A DNA stretch of 64,000 nucleotides from Fasciolopsis buskii. Its lineage: Eukaryota > Platyhelminthes > Trematoda > Plagiorchiida > Fasciolidae. The stretch covers positions 80,237-144,236 of the forward strand of contig LUCM01004380.1 of NCBI GenBank assembly GCA_008360955.1. Direction: 5' to 3'. Position 1 is the stretch's first letter. The number at the start of each line of letters is the position of its first letter. Made by a program: the position numbers and the translations under genes. This document shows positions 1 to 13,010 of this stretch, one piece after another. A model generated the notes under the pieces. It had not been told where the DNA came from. It saw only the letters and a list, made by a program, of their open reading frames with translations, and did no database searches.

Positions 1-3000
1 AGCCGAGATCAGCACCGTTCTATGTGCAACGTTAGCGTGAGCACACAACTAGGATACTCTCATTAGTGCGGGTAACGGTCACTGACGGAATTCGCAAAAG
101 GAATCACAATAACCGTGGAGGGTTGATTACTGGAGTGAAAACGATCAAAAAGACAAAAGAGCTAGGAGTATTATTCACAGATTACCTTAGATGGGTTGAA
201 CGATGCAAATTGAGGGCCTATAGGACTAGGAAAATACGTTTCAAACAAGTCGACCTTATCCGTGTAGGAAGACGGACATGTTCATACCAATGCACACGGA
301 ATAGTGCATCAGACTTGAGCACCATTCTTCGGGACAGATGCCGCTTGTGTAGAGAAAGCGCAGCGCTTAGCAACCCTGCTGCTGAGAGTGGACAAGGCAG
401 AGCATAAAGGAATGCCACATGCGTTGGACCCTCTCTCACTAATAACAGATATATTTCTCGGTTTACGAAAATCATGTGCTAAGATTTAATCAATATGTAA
501 CAAGCATTGTTTACATGAACAGCAGAACGAAATATTGACCGGAAAACACAAATATAAAATAAGAATCAATGAGGACCGGGAGCACATCTCAGTTCTGCGT
601 AGGCAGAAGCAAAGGCCATCGGTTGTTCGAGAAAAATCAAGAATTGCGTCAAATCAAAACGGTAACAAATACAAGTACAGAGTGTGTTTAAGTACACCAA
701 AATACAGTGGCGTGCGGCAGAAAATATGAACCTCGATACCAGTGGCAAAAGGCGAGGTTCAACGAAGAATGTTAAGGCCAGAATCACATGCAGCAATCAC
801 CTGATGGGAGACCGACTGAAAATTGCACAGATGCTAATAATGAACAGAATAAAGAGTCTGATCTAACAACGTTCACTATGGGCGGGATGCTTTACGACAT
901 AATTCCAAAGGCCGATAACAAAGACTAAAGTTAATTTGGTGTGCACTGGGGTAATCCCAACCAGAAGAAATTAAGTGTGGTCATTACGGATATTATCATT
1001 AGGAAGTGGTGTATACGGAAAGCCATGTTTGCGATGTGGAGAAAGATAAAGTAACTAAAAATCGTGGTTCACGTGTATCGCATGGTGGTCACAGCTGTCA
1101 GGAGTAAGCATCTTATCCGTTTTTAACTGTATCTGCGGGCATCGCTCCATTGCCTTGGGGGTGGTAATGACGTGAGCTGGAACAGTGGAAGTTAAGCGTA
1201 AGCAAACGCGCTAGCATGCCAGATGCGTAGGGTTTTATTCAGGTGCTGAGTACATCCTTAGCTAGAAACGATCACCCATGTTCATCCATTGTGTACCTAG
1301 GGTGATCGTAAAATTAGATTGGATTTCGCATGGGAAGTTAACTGAATGTAATCCATATGGCTGTATGGAACAGACAGAAGTGATAAAGTAGAAATGAACA
1401 CCGAAACGGAGTTATTCGAAAAATCATTGCTTTATCTGAAGCTATAGAAGAAGAAACACGAAACGTTGGGAGCAACTTCATGGAAATTAGACTGTATCAA
1501 GAGTGTAATTTGAACTTTAAAAGAGGTTGCAATAAAGACAGAAGTTTAGGCGTGGTAGACCAATATTTGTAAACGGTAGAAGATCGACCAAGGCTGAAGA
1601 TTTAAGGTGCGAATCGTAAAGTGGAGTTATTATTTCTCATTCTAGAAATCTATCCCCTAATCACATGCTCCTTCCTCTGAGATGTTGCATTCACCTAAAA
1701 GTACCATATAAAGTGCATTGAGTTCTAAATTCAAAGTTCGGCTGAATTGCCCATGGGATGAACACTGCCGAATAGCAATGAGCAATTTATATAACATTTT
1801 GGAGCACGTGGCGAAAAACCAGTTGGACCTTAATTTTGGTGTTCATTTTGGAACATCTGTGTTGCAAAAATGGAATCCATCGAGGGCACGTTCCGCAGAA
1901 ACAGTAGTGGACATAGAGACGCAATGAGGACAAGTTTCGCCTAGGTTCTGAAGGCAAAAGCTTAGTATGGAATGGTATTATGATGAGATGCTTTCGAGTG
2001 AACGCAGTTTGTTTGGAAGATCACTAATCTTTTAGAGGGTCAGCTGTTTCGTGCGGGCTTTTATTCTGATAGCCACATCAAACACGTCGACAAGGGTCAC
2101 AAAAAAATATTTTCATCCAAGTGGTGTTGCGCTCTTTGGTCCGGTGATTTTGGACACCCGAATAACGTGGCCCATTGCATAGGCTGAAGTTGGTTATATC
2201 ATTGAATTTTTCATTGTTTTAATTAAAAGAAACGCCTTACTTTCTCAGAATGGAAAAATTGCAGTCGAATATAACTTGTCATTTCATACAATCGTGCCCG
2301 TTTAGGATATCACCTGTCGGAGTACAAAAGCTCTGCCCCCAAATTTTCGTTCTTCTAGTTTTTCTTTGGTTTTTGTGTCTCACTTTAACTACAGGGCCGT
2401 CGCGATCCCATATTTATTTTATCAATCTTCAGAGCTACTGAATGAAGTAATTTTCTTCTGTTATTAACAGATCAACCCTGTATGCGATGTACTTATGGCG
2501 ACCCACGGTATTATCCTTAAAACTCGATAACCGACCTTGAATCAACATTCAATAACACGGGTAATTTTGCATTATAGTTTAGTCCTAATAGTTTTACTAA
2601 TATTTGCCCAGTCAGTTTCTTTACCTCTGGCATGCGTATGTTTGTTGCCCTCGGCACTGTTCCAAGAAATAAATCATTAGTTCTCTTATCATTACCCTCC
2701 CTGATGATGATCCGGGGACGTAACATGCTCTCCTGTTACCAAAATAAGGAGAAGCCAAGGGCACCGAAGCTGCACGTGGCACTTAGGCTCACGCAGCAAG
2801 AAACTATATTGTCAAAGGCCCCTGCCCGCAAGCTGTGCGATCTGACTTGGTTTGGTTTGAGTTTCCCAATTGTGCGCAGAAGCGTACGGGGCTATCCGAT
2901 TTAGAGGCTCGAAATCCTGAACAGTCTGTCAGAAATAAGATCCAAGAAAGTACTTGGTTCGCAGGGGCATGGGGGACCATAGCCTGCTTTGGAGTCAGGT

Positions 3001-6000
3001 GAGAGATGGGCCCTTCACCAGTCGGGTGAAGCCATTTAGAAACAGGCTTGCGATAATACAGCAGGTATTAAAAGAACCTTGGATATCCGCTGCGCGACAG
3101 TTTACCCAGAACTGGAATAATAAGAAAGTTCTTGTACACCCTCAAATCGAACTTTCCGGATCCGATAGTTCGCCTGAAAACTGATATTTTGGAAACGAAC
3201 AAACACAAGTAGTGTCGGACTCTTCGGACACTAGTTGACGAAACATCCATTTGGACGCTCAAGTTGGTGGAAGCCATATTTTCGTCCCGTGCGCACCGAT
3301 CAAGCTTATCCGAATTGAACGAAAAGGAAGCACCCCCGCTGAATCGCAGGTCAGGTTATCCATTCTGAAACTAAAACGACCCAAATTTGCACTACTGACT
3401 CCGGCTAACCCACCATGCGCAGATCACACACGCGAGTCTTCATGCTCAAACAAGCAGAAAATTGCGCTACGCTTGTATGCATTGTGTGGGGAAGTTAATA
3501 TGATCACTGAAACCATCAGTTTTGGAACCCCAACGTGCACAGATAATTTGAATCCGGAGTTATCCGTCCAAGTTCCAGTGGATTGCGACTTCCACGAATG
3601 TTTTGAAACCAATAAAATGAGAAAGTATTAGAAACGGTAGCTTGTACAAGGAGGATCGTATGTTGTCAATGCTAACATTTAGAAGCGCGGGGCACACAAA
3701 CGGCTTCGCGGAACTTCGCGATCTCTCGCCTTTAGGTTTGTTTGACCACATGACAGGAAAGGCGCTTTGCATATGACAACGACGCTTGTGCCTAAAATGA
3801 GAAGAAATTAAAACAATAACCACTTGCTCAAACTTCGAGCTAGGGCTTGGATACGCTGGATAGATCCCATGTGGTGGATGGACAGATGATCGTTAAATAA
3901 GTTTTTCTGGCCATCCGAGATGAATTCGTTTTTGTAAAATATAAGGATGAACAACTTGAGGCACGTTATTCATATGTGGTCTTGTTTGAGACCAGTAAAC
4001 AACGAATAAAATGCTGCGGAGCAAATGCCAAACTTAGAAACCAAAAAGATTAAATGCCTTATAAATAACATTGAAAATACCATTGCAGTGGATTCTCTAA
4101 ATTTGCTTAATGACTCGGGCGATCTTAGTTTTACCTTTCTCTTTCCCTCTCCACGACCACATGGGATGAATGGTGCTTTCGTCTGCAGCAGTCGTATAAT
4201 TAAGTTTACCCCCCCCCCTCCCTTATACTTCATAGACAAACCAGTAACCACTTTTACCATTTTAATCGGTACGCACGCGCAGAGCTGCTAATTTTCAGTG
4301 GGCCACCGTAAAGCTAGTCACTAAAGTTACAAGGGATTTATCTTTTACCAGCCCGTAATATCCGTGCCTTCACAAAGTCACCAGGTTCACATGTGACGCT
4401 ATCGTCTGTAGCGGTAATATCCTCTAATACATCGAGCTGTCCCATGCAAACAAAGCTTTCATCCTCGATGTGACGGTCAAAACGAAAGCCAATACACAAC
4501 AGTACACCAAAGATGAAACTGAGCAACGTGTACGCCAAAGCCGATTATTAACAAAATACCAAATGTCCAAAAATAGGAAGCGGTACAATCTAACAGTAAG
4601 GAAACACAAAGTAGTTATATACCTTCCATGAATCTGGAGCATCCAAACCAAACAAAATATTCGTCAACAATTTTCATATAGACGATGAAATTAACAGGCT
4701 CTAGGTTAAGGAATAGGAATGCTTATATTTCACATAAAGCGATTCATAACCAAATTCAGTACACCGCTTCCGGACAAATAGACCAACTTTTTAGTGTGAC
4801 AGGTAAACTGGCACTTTGGTGTAGTAGGTATCAATGTGAGCAGAAAACATTGTATCGTCAACAAATGAAGTACCGGTAGAGCAGGAATACAGGCACATAA
4901 TTTTATAATACTCTATCGTTAAAAGTAGATTTGTGTAAAAGTTGAGCTCTTGCACAAAATAATCCCACTCACATGGAATTGAACAAGCATAGGAAGCCAT
5001 ACAAATCCGACTTTGAAGGGAAGAATACCTAAAAGACTCGGCATGAAGGCGCTATTACTCAACTCATGTTAAACCAAAACTGGAAGAATTTTCCTCGACC
5101 TAGCTTACTCTCAAATGCAGCTGTCTGCATAACTGGCACAAATAATACTTTCATTATTCCAAATAGGCTAATCCACGCGGTTTACTTTGTATTCAGATTC
5201 CAGCTCATCAAGTGTGTCACCTAAATTCCGTTCTTAATCAAATGCCTACCACTGCCCAAATTTCACAACTGCCCACCAGTCTCCATGCTTTAACCCGTTT
5301 TCAGTACTTTCTACTCTAATCTTCAACAGGAAGACCTTCCAAACTATCTACCTTCAACATTTTACGGTTCTCGCTTGTCTGCTACTTATTCTACTTACTT
5401 TCACTCGCAACTCACCAGCTACCCCAAGTTACTGCCTAACGAAGGCCATTCGGACACCAGCCGTGATCTGACTCCATCAGAATGTTTTTCTCTGGTACGT
5501 CGCCGCGATATCCACCAGGCTGAAATCGGCGCTACACCGTTCGTTGTTCTGATTTGTCAACCTTGCTTTTTCAGCCAACCATGGTGTTCCTCTGGCGTCT
5601 TTACCACAATGAGAACTGGCCAAATCAGGGAGGCTTGAAAATTTTTTTCTGGACGTAAAACTTTATCCAGATATCTATTTAATCGTTTCACGAATATTTG
5701 GCCAAACTTAGATTTTTACATTTCCAGCTCTGGCCAAAACTCTGCCCTACTATACAATACCAGCAGTGCCGGTCTGTTGACTTGCTTTTGCCATTGGATT
5801 GACTCAGGGGCTGGTCTGCATATTTTTTGCATTCAAACCCTTTCACGACTCTCGACAACAACCTCATGCTCAACTGTCATCAAGGGATCATTTCGCTTTT
5901 CATTTGCCTTGAAGTTGTATTTCCGTTAATTTACACAACTCTTTTTGGAGTGCCTCAACCATGGTCTACCATTCTTGGCCTCTTGGTTTACCTTCGGATG

Positions 6001-7337
6001 ATTTTTATACATGTATAGTCGGTCCACTAATGATGATCACCTATTCTCCCCAGGTATTCGCTAGACACTAAATCTCTATCCCGCTTCTTACCCGGCCATC
6101 GCAGGTTGGGCCGACCGAGCTCCGAAATACCAGGTCTGTATTTGGGTCGTGACTGGCTGGTGGTTTGCTGGACCATACTCGGTTCATATGGTCTAGGCAA
6201 AATTGCATCATACAATTTGTCCGTGTTTTAAGCAGTAAAATTTTTGGTAAAGTGGTGATACAAGTGTCCTTTCGTCCATGAATCAATGAAATGAACTGCC
6301 CACTCATTGATTGTAAAACTAGCCTTACTATATCGATAGATGGCGGTCGCTCGAAAATAAATGCAGACAAAAAGAAATATATTGTTATTAGAGAGAATTA
6401 GTATCAGCATTAAGTCGAAAGTAAATTGGGTATCAGTAGACTGTAATCACTGACGCATTTGGTCTAATTTTTTACACTCAGAACTAATTATTTACTTGAG
6501 ATTGCAGAAAATGTGTTCCTGAGATTGTTCATCCAACTGGTCTAAACTTTATCATTTTCGATTGATCCATAGGAGCATTCATTCTGAAATCCTGGTGACA
6601 TTAAACAGCTTTTCGCTTTGTGTGCATAGCTCATGTGACCGAAGAATGAAGGGGCAACAAGAAGTATAAGTGGTGAATGCAGTTATATCCACTGTAGATA
6701 TATATTGCATCTCATTAACGTCATATTAAAAAAACGTTTCAATAAGCAGTATATATTTAGATGGAATATTATAAATATATTTATCTTTTCGTGCAGTAAC
6801 GTTTTTTAAATATTTTTATCTATTTTGCGGATTATGTACCGGTATTGTGCATACACATGTGTGCAAGAAGCCGTTGTCAAGTATAGAAAAGAAATTCAGG
6901 CTGATACAAAATCATATACGTACAGGTTGTTCGCATACGTATATGTGATCACCAAAGCGTAGTGATGCCATTGCTTTTAGGCAGCAATCCAAAAGACTGC
7001 CTGTACAAGTGCGGTAACCGCTGACAAATGAGAAGCATTAGAAAGTGTGTGGAGTAAATGAGCAGATGTGAAATACAAATTGGCAAACCATTTCGACCTA
7101 TGCTGACGGCTAATTTGTAATTTGACGCTGAAATTTCTATTTCATAATACTTGATGAATTCTTTTTCAACCGGTAATTTGGTCGATATGTGTTCGAGCTT
7201 AAGTTTAAGTACTGAAGGACGAAGGAGGAAGGGCAAAAAAACAGTAAAAAGTCCCCGAGGAACAGCGGTGTACAATTATCATCAAAAATGTGCGGTTAAT
7301 ATCGTACAACTCATATACAGTTTTTGTGAAATATTTC
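1..7337. other. no supportable gene; anonymous non-coding DNA
   Basis: I see no reading frame here that I can assign to a protein family and no convincing chain of exons. Short open frames exist (for example 66-407, 2632-2904 and 3251-3631 on +), but none shows a recognisable motif or consistent splice sites. The stretch at about 5.2-6.2 kb is C/T-rich on the + strand and has the look of an old retroelement, but I could not place it in a family. A run of ten C lies at 4209-4218. Confidence 0.5.
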
Positions 7338-7560
7338 ACCACTTGATATCATCGATCAACCCATTTTTAAGAAACCATGGAAACGCTGTACAGTAGTGTA
7401 CAGTTCAACAAAATGTTCGGGCCCTGCCCGATAGTGTAATAGCTAAGGCGTTTGACTCAAAATCGTTTCTTCCGGTTGGGCGCGGTGGATGTGCACTGCT
7501 CATGATTCCTAACAAGGATAAAACGGCTGTGCAGTGCTTCCAAGGTTTTTTATGGTGAGT
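7338..7560 (+). repeat. dispersed repeat, related to 27787-27855
   Basis: The first 65-70 bases match the DNA just downstream of the RTE element at 27787-27855. They share TAAGAAACCATGG and, 4-5 bases later, TGTACAG, in the same order and spacing. The following bases include a segment resembling a tRNA A-box (GTGTAATAGCTAAGGCG, about 7434-7450) and end in GCAGTGCTTCCAAGG. This combination would suit a tRNA-derived SINE or a LINE tail, but I see no B-box and no target-site duplication, so the class is not settled. Confidence 0.4.
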
Positions 7561-10500
7561 TAAGTGATGATAGCACATGGTAAATTATTTCATGAAAACA
7601 TTCAATCTCCTAATACTAACACATCATATAAGGTTATTAGCCAGCAGACAACCAATGCTCCTGTATCAGTTACAAGATCTCCAAGCGGCTGAGTCCTTCG
7701 CGTTTTGGTGTACAATGACTTGCAGCTTTACTTCGTAAATCTACAAAATGAAAAGTATGATCATATCCGGATGACTTCAAACTTCTGCTCCCCAACCAAG
7801 ATATTCCAAATGGGAACTTTTGATGAAATTTCACATTTTCCGTTCTCCGCCGGAATTTGTCTTTATTTCAAATTCATACTGCATCCTACTTTTTACAAGT
7901 CATTTATTAATTCATTCCCAGGGACACTTATTTTAGTTTATTACGTTTAATTGCAGTTTCCCCGCTTTCCGTTTAATTTATCCAGCACACATTTGTTTTC
8001 TCATCGAATCCATTTTTTCCCTTGCCAATTGAATACTTCGTTAAACAGATCTTGGTGATGTTTTTATTCAAAACTGTTTGCTAGAGCGAATCCATTTTAT
8101 TTATGCATGATTTGCATTTTTGGCTTTTAGCATTTGCAATGATCGTTTCACAGTACTCACCCTTTATCCGACACTGTTCCCAAAACTAAACCGATAAATA
8201 TACAAATGTATTGATTTATCTAAGGAACCCATTTTTCTAATTTCCTTAATTCTCCGAAACCTACAAATGCTAGCTTTTCCGATTAGCTAAGCTCCCGGTT
8301 TCAAGATGCAGGTGGACCTATGCATGACTATCCGGTCGCAGCTTTACCCACCCTTCTCGGGCTATCAGTATCAAGAGAGTGGACGTCAAAGACCAAGGCA
8401 AACCGAAAAGTAGGCCCTAAGACTAAATATAAAAATGTAGCAATCACAGAAGGAGGAATCGAAAACCTGTAGTTCGTTTTCCTAGAGAAACACGTCAGAA
8501 AGCGTTAATTTCGACTCCATTCGATGAACAGTCCCTCTGACCATTGTTCAAAACACTGCTCATTTGGGGGTTAAATGCCAGACCGGAATGGGATAGTAGG
8601 GTGAGGTGGGTAAGGGATATCATCCGCAAGACAGGAGCTCAACTTCCTGCGGGAGTGAAACGGGTGCGCAGATTGGGAACCTACAAATACTCTCCCTTGA
8701 CGAGACGGCGAGGCATTGCCCACAATGGTTGAATTTGAAAATTAATCGAGCAATGCCGGGCTACTTGTTGGTTCCGTCACACCACCCAACGTGGCAATTA
8801 ACACACCATCTATTACCGAATTTTTCAGGTGCTGGCCACTTGGCAACACGTGTGGGGTTTGCCAACGGATGCAGAGAAGAGATGTTCAGTCCGCCTCGAG
8901 GAAAACAAGATGGGATGCACCCTCGAACGTTGGTGCTTACATCAATGACAGTTCAGCCAACTTCGCCGAAAATAGTGACCAAACTTCTCCCGGAGAATAA
9001 TGGCTGCCAAAAATGTCTGCAGATGATGAGGAAATAAAATCCACTGGATGCTTCCGGTGGCCATACGCTAAACAACTAGGGTTGGTGGGCATCCAGAGGA
9101 CTGCAGTCATAATTCACTGCTCCTTTACATCGGACGCCGCAGCGAAATACTTAGTAATCCCTTGGGTATTACCCCAAAATGCCAAGTTGCAGTAAAAAAG
9201 TAATAAACTTAGGCCCCGACGTTTGAGCGATACTACTGTACAGCAACATGTGTAATGGTAGAAACAGGTCGCCGGAGCTCATTTCGGATGCTACTGAGCA
9301 TAATGATTCCATATTTGCCACTGCCAAAACGCGGCTAACAAAATATGCCGTGTGGCGGGAATGGCGAGAGGGGGCATCGCCATTTCGCCTAATCCGCCAA
9401 GAAATACCAATTTATTTCATACGTTCTGTATTTACCTTACACGTTGCGCCCATCTTAATGTTCTCCAAAGCTATAAACTGAATTTTGAATTTGCAAATGG
9501 ATATATTAATCTCCTCTTCTAATCGTAAAATTTTGCGTGCCAATGGAATCCGATTTCCGTTTTGTTTCTACTTTTATTATGCATTTTCCTATCAGCTGAA
9601 ATGTGCTCCATCCTCCTCGGTTTTTTCAACTCTATCCAGTTGTGTTCTCTTGACCTGAAGCCGAGCGACTTTGATACACATGAACAAAGAATGCAGGTTA
9701 CATCGTTAAATTGTCCACCTGGATGCACATCTTTTAAATCGCCTCGATTCATAGCTTTTCTCCGCCTTGTTCTCCACGCACTTCCACAGCAGAAGCTCTC
9801 GCACCACGCACATAATGAATACTTCCTCCTGCGGTCGTCAGGCCCGTGGCCTTGTCGCGGTTTTTAATTGCCCTATGCATCTGCAAATGTGATTTTGTCT
9901 GCAAACGTGCCTCACGATACTCAGGAACTATACGAATTATTTATTATCGTGACAATTCAGCGGTGCAAGCGAGAGGTATGATTGGACAGCAATGCGGATG
10001 ATCATGATGCACTGATCGGCACCTGAACTAAACTGGCTCGCACAAATAGCACATCAGAAATTGTGGATCAAAATAAATTACAGTAGTAGGCCAAAAAACT
10101 GAAGTTAGCCTGTAAAATCTCCGAAATGGTTGTTTTATCAGAGTGGTTCCGTTTTATTTTCATTTCCAGCTTGGCAATAAAAATGGATCCCAGCCGAGTC
10201 TTTTTTGACATTCTTTTCTTTCATTCCTCTGGGTTTCGCTCTCGATTTTTCCCCTTTGTTAGACTAATTGATTTTCAACCTCAAAAGTCTTGTTAACTGG
10301 ATAGGAACGCAAGTTGAGCAACCACTGTTCTCCAAATAAACGTTAATTATCCGGAGAGTTGGACCGCATTTGACAGGTGTCTTGGACCTGTCAAGCATTT
10401 CCATCTTATTTTAGACCCCGTTTTTCTTTCATTTAGCCTTTGCGCTGCCTCCTACAACCCGCAGATACACATCCTTAATGCGGGGATTTCAACAAGCCAG

Positions 10501-10739
10501 ACGGGGTCATCGTAAAGCAGAGTAAATTTCTTCCAATCCACATGGACGTGGCGAAAGAACAATGGCAGAGGTCCACGATTTTATTCCAAACAGAACACCA
10601 CTAACGGATGACCTGGAGGCCAAGCAGCACCGAAACCACCGAGATAAAATATTCACAAGGATATTAAAAAATACGAACTAAGTTGAAAACTAAAAATAAC
10701 GAATAAATAAATAATGTGATATCGATTGTACGAAAACGA
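7561..10739. other. no supportable gene
   Basis: A + strand frame at 8606-9037 (143 codons) is the longest here. Its product shows no family motif, signal peptide or repeat, and no splice-linked neighbours. I treat it as chance. Nothing else in the interval could be assigned. Confidence 0.5.
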
Positions 10740-11650
10740 ATGATGCACACATTTCGACAAATAGTCTACTCATTTCCGGCCTCAGCACCCTGTCAGAAGT
10801 ACGAACTAATCCGTCACTCCGTAGGGGCTCGTCCATGACAGTGCTCAATCGGTACTGCCTTCCAGGCAAATTCTTGCTAATGAACAAGAATGACTCTCCT
10901 TGCACTGAAGCTTAGTCAGCCTCCCAAACCCCTGCCTCATCCGCAACAGACCTCGCTCCACCAGCCAACGTTTCTTAACGGAGCTTGCTAATAGCTAAAT
11001 CCTTTCCAAAGTCACGATGCAAAAACGAGGAAAGCCGAAGTAATCATACGTAGTCCGCTTGTTGAGATTCATTGATGGTTTTGTCGATGGTCCTAGGCTT
11101 TCGTCTGTCATGCACCGCTCATGTGCGTCTCAAAGGAAGGCTCGGTGCAACGAATTCATGACACCCAAAGGCTAGACTACGGGGGACTGGAACCTCATCT
11201 ATTTCCTTCGACATCACAATCGGGAAGTCTTCACCTAAACAGTCCTCGAATATGGGAATGAATCGCATTCCACGCTCCTTTAAACTTGGTGCAGTTGTTA
11301 CTAAAAGCGATTTATTATCCACCGTGTATAGCATAAAAATCTATGAATACTTGTGGAAGGGATTCTGTGGTTTGGGACGACGCAAAATTATCATGAACTG
11401 CCTTGAGGTCCGTGCAAACGAAGATATACTCGTGTTGTTTTCCTTCCAGTTGACCTAGTTTGACGTGCAATGGGCCACGTAATCGACCCCTGCATGCATA
11501 AATACAAAACCTGTAGAAAACATGCACTCCAAATCCAAAGGCCTTATCTGCCCCAAGCAGAGTCTCGCCGACAGGCGACGACATCAAACGCGCCTGTGGA
11601 CCACACGGCGCATTATCAATGCTTGATTCACCACTCGAGACTGACATCCA
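10740..11650 (-). mobile_element. decayed BEL/Pao-type LTR retrotransposon, integrase part
   Basis: Read on the minus strand, pieces of a BEL/Pao integrase follow in the expected order but in different frames with stops. A GVDY-like motif (AGVDY, about 11.5 kb) comes first. Next is a core segment at about 11320-11450 containing FVCTDLKAVH and QTTESL, corresponding to the family pattern FxCLxTRAVHxE...TTxSF. Then, in another frame, comes an SNNCTKFKGA segment matching SDNGTNFxGA. Last is a C-terminal segment at about 10745-10900 containing SDGLVRT and VLRPEMSRLF, as in the usual SDGLVRxVxV...RPVTKLCLL. At least two frameshifts and several stops show that it is dead. No LTRs or reverse transcriptase were found beside it. 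Confidence 0.7.
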
Positions 11651-12600
11651 AATTTCACTCTTGTCAAAAAGATTCCAACATGTTCCTCGGTTTCATAAAT
11701 GTTTCCAACATTTAGCTTCACAAATTGTAGATTACTGTTTATCGTGAACTTTCTTTGGCGTCATTTGATAGTTTTACCCGGGTTTTTTCACTCCCGTGCA
11801 ACATACTCTCAATCAGAGCAGCGCTTTTTACATAGCTTCATTGGGTTGCAGGCGATCTTTCGAAATATCTTCTCGTTCAGGTGCCTCCATCCAAGCAAAC
11901 AAGCAAGCTCTATTGTAACTGTGATGCATCAATCCACGTTTTGAGTTGTTCGTGCTGTTATTTTGGTAAGTTAAGGCGTTATTATGACAAATTTAGCAGA
12001 ATTAGAATCTTTCCCCAAGTTAGAAAATTACCCTGAATTTTTCTGAGTGTGAACCTCATCTCCCGCTGACCATTCTGCCAATATTTATTTCAAACCTAGA
12101 CTATCAAATTTCCAGCCCCTGCCTGAACGTAAGTCAGACGCCTTTGTACTGTACATCCCAAATTCTATCTGCGTCCTGATTTTTTTTAAGAGCAAATTTG
12201 TTAATTGCAAATCTCTAGTTATCTTTTAATCTGACCACTCCCGCTTTCCTTAACACCAACCTTTGTCGTCTTGGAGGTTACCAAACTCTTATACTACCTT
12301 ATGGCCCTTCCAGACGTTCTTGAATTACGCTGAATTCTACTATGAATTCACCAGCGGAGGTAAAGCGATGCAAACGACGTTCCGTACTACCGAGAAAACC
12401 CTGAAAAACCTCGATTCTCACTAACACGTGACCAGTTCCAATTATTGACATATTTGGTAATTCTGTTGGCAAGGCCCTAGAAGTCTTGAAAAGACTAAAG
12501 GACTTAGAAATCAAAGTCCAGTAGATCGACAACTTGTCATTTTAACTGTCTTCATTATCCGGCCTCATTAGCTCATCCACTGCTAGTAATCGGACTGCAA
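11651..12600. other. no supportable gene
   Basis: Nothing could be assigned. By position this could be the flank or upstream part of the BEL/Pao remnant at 10740-11650, but I could not identify RNase H or protease motifs on the minus strand. Confidence 0.4.
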
Positions 12601-13010
12601 CAGAACGTCTCCTTGACTCCGCAACTAAAGGCGCCCACAAACACATTGCGAATGCAAAGAACGCTGCTTTCTTTGATATAGTCTACCGTCTCCCATTACC
12701 ACTGGCCCAATCTGCCATACTCAATGCTTGTAGTATGACCCACCAACCTTGTCTCTGCTCTAGGATCGGGAAGAAATCCCCTCAAAATAACTGTCCAATT
12801 CTATTCCAACTTCCTGCTGAACTATATGTTAAGGAGTTTACAACAAACAAGACAACCATTGCCAAATGCAGGCCTTCGGAAAATATCAACGTTTCCACCG
12901 ATGAAACTTACTTCCCGGGAGATATACTGCGATCACAGAAGTTCGCCACAACACAAACCGGCAAGATTTTCATTGTACCGCGCACTTCCTTATGAACCGT
13001 GTGCTGCCGG
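12601..13010 (+). mobile_element. possible LINE ORF1 C-terminal remnant
   Basis: The + frame ending at 12995 contains CSRIGKKSPQ, then NCPILFQLP, then NINVSTDET. This order resembles the C-terminal part of LINE ORF1 proteins: a conserved RxG, a buried strand of the type RPILVxF, then a hydrophobic strand ending in D-x-T. Upstream residues in the same frame (about 12610-12750) are alanine-rich. There is no intact ORF1 because stops lie just upstream. A CR1-type endonuclease remnant lies on the same strand 3.4 kb downstream and could belong to the same element. The family call rests on a weak pattern. Confidence 0.4.

Noticed and set aside
4338..4651. Minus-strand frames with a hydrophobic stretch, possibly a membrane-protein exon
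   Set aside because: The two overlapping frames disagree, there is no convincing acceptor or donor in phase, and no family match was recognised.
8606..9037. 143-codon + strand frame
   Set aside because: No family motif or neighbouring exon; composition is not distinctive. Most likely a chance frame or an unplaceable retroelement scrap.
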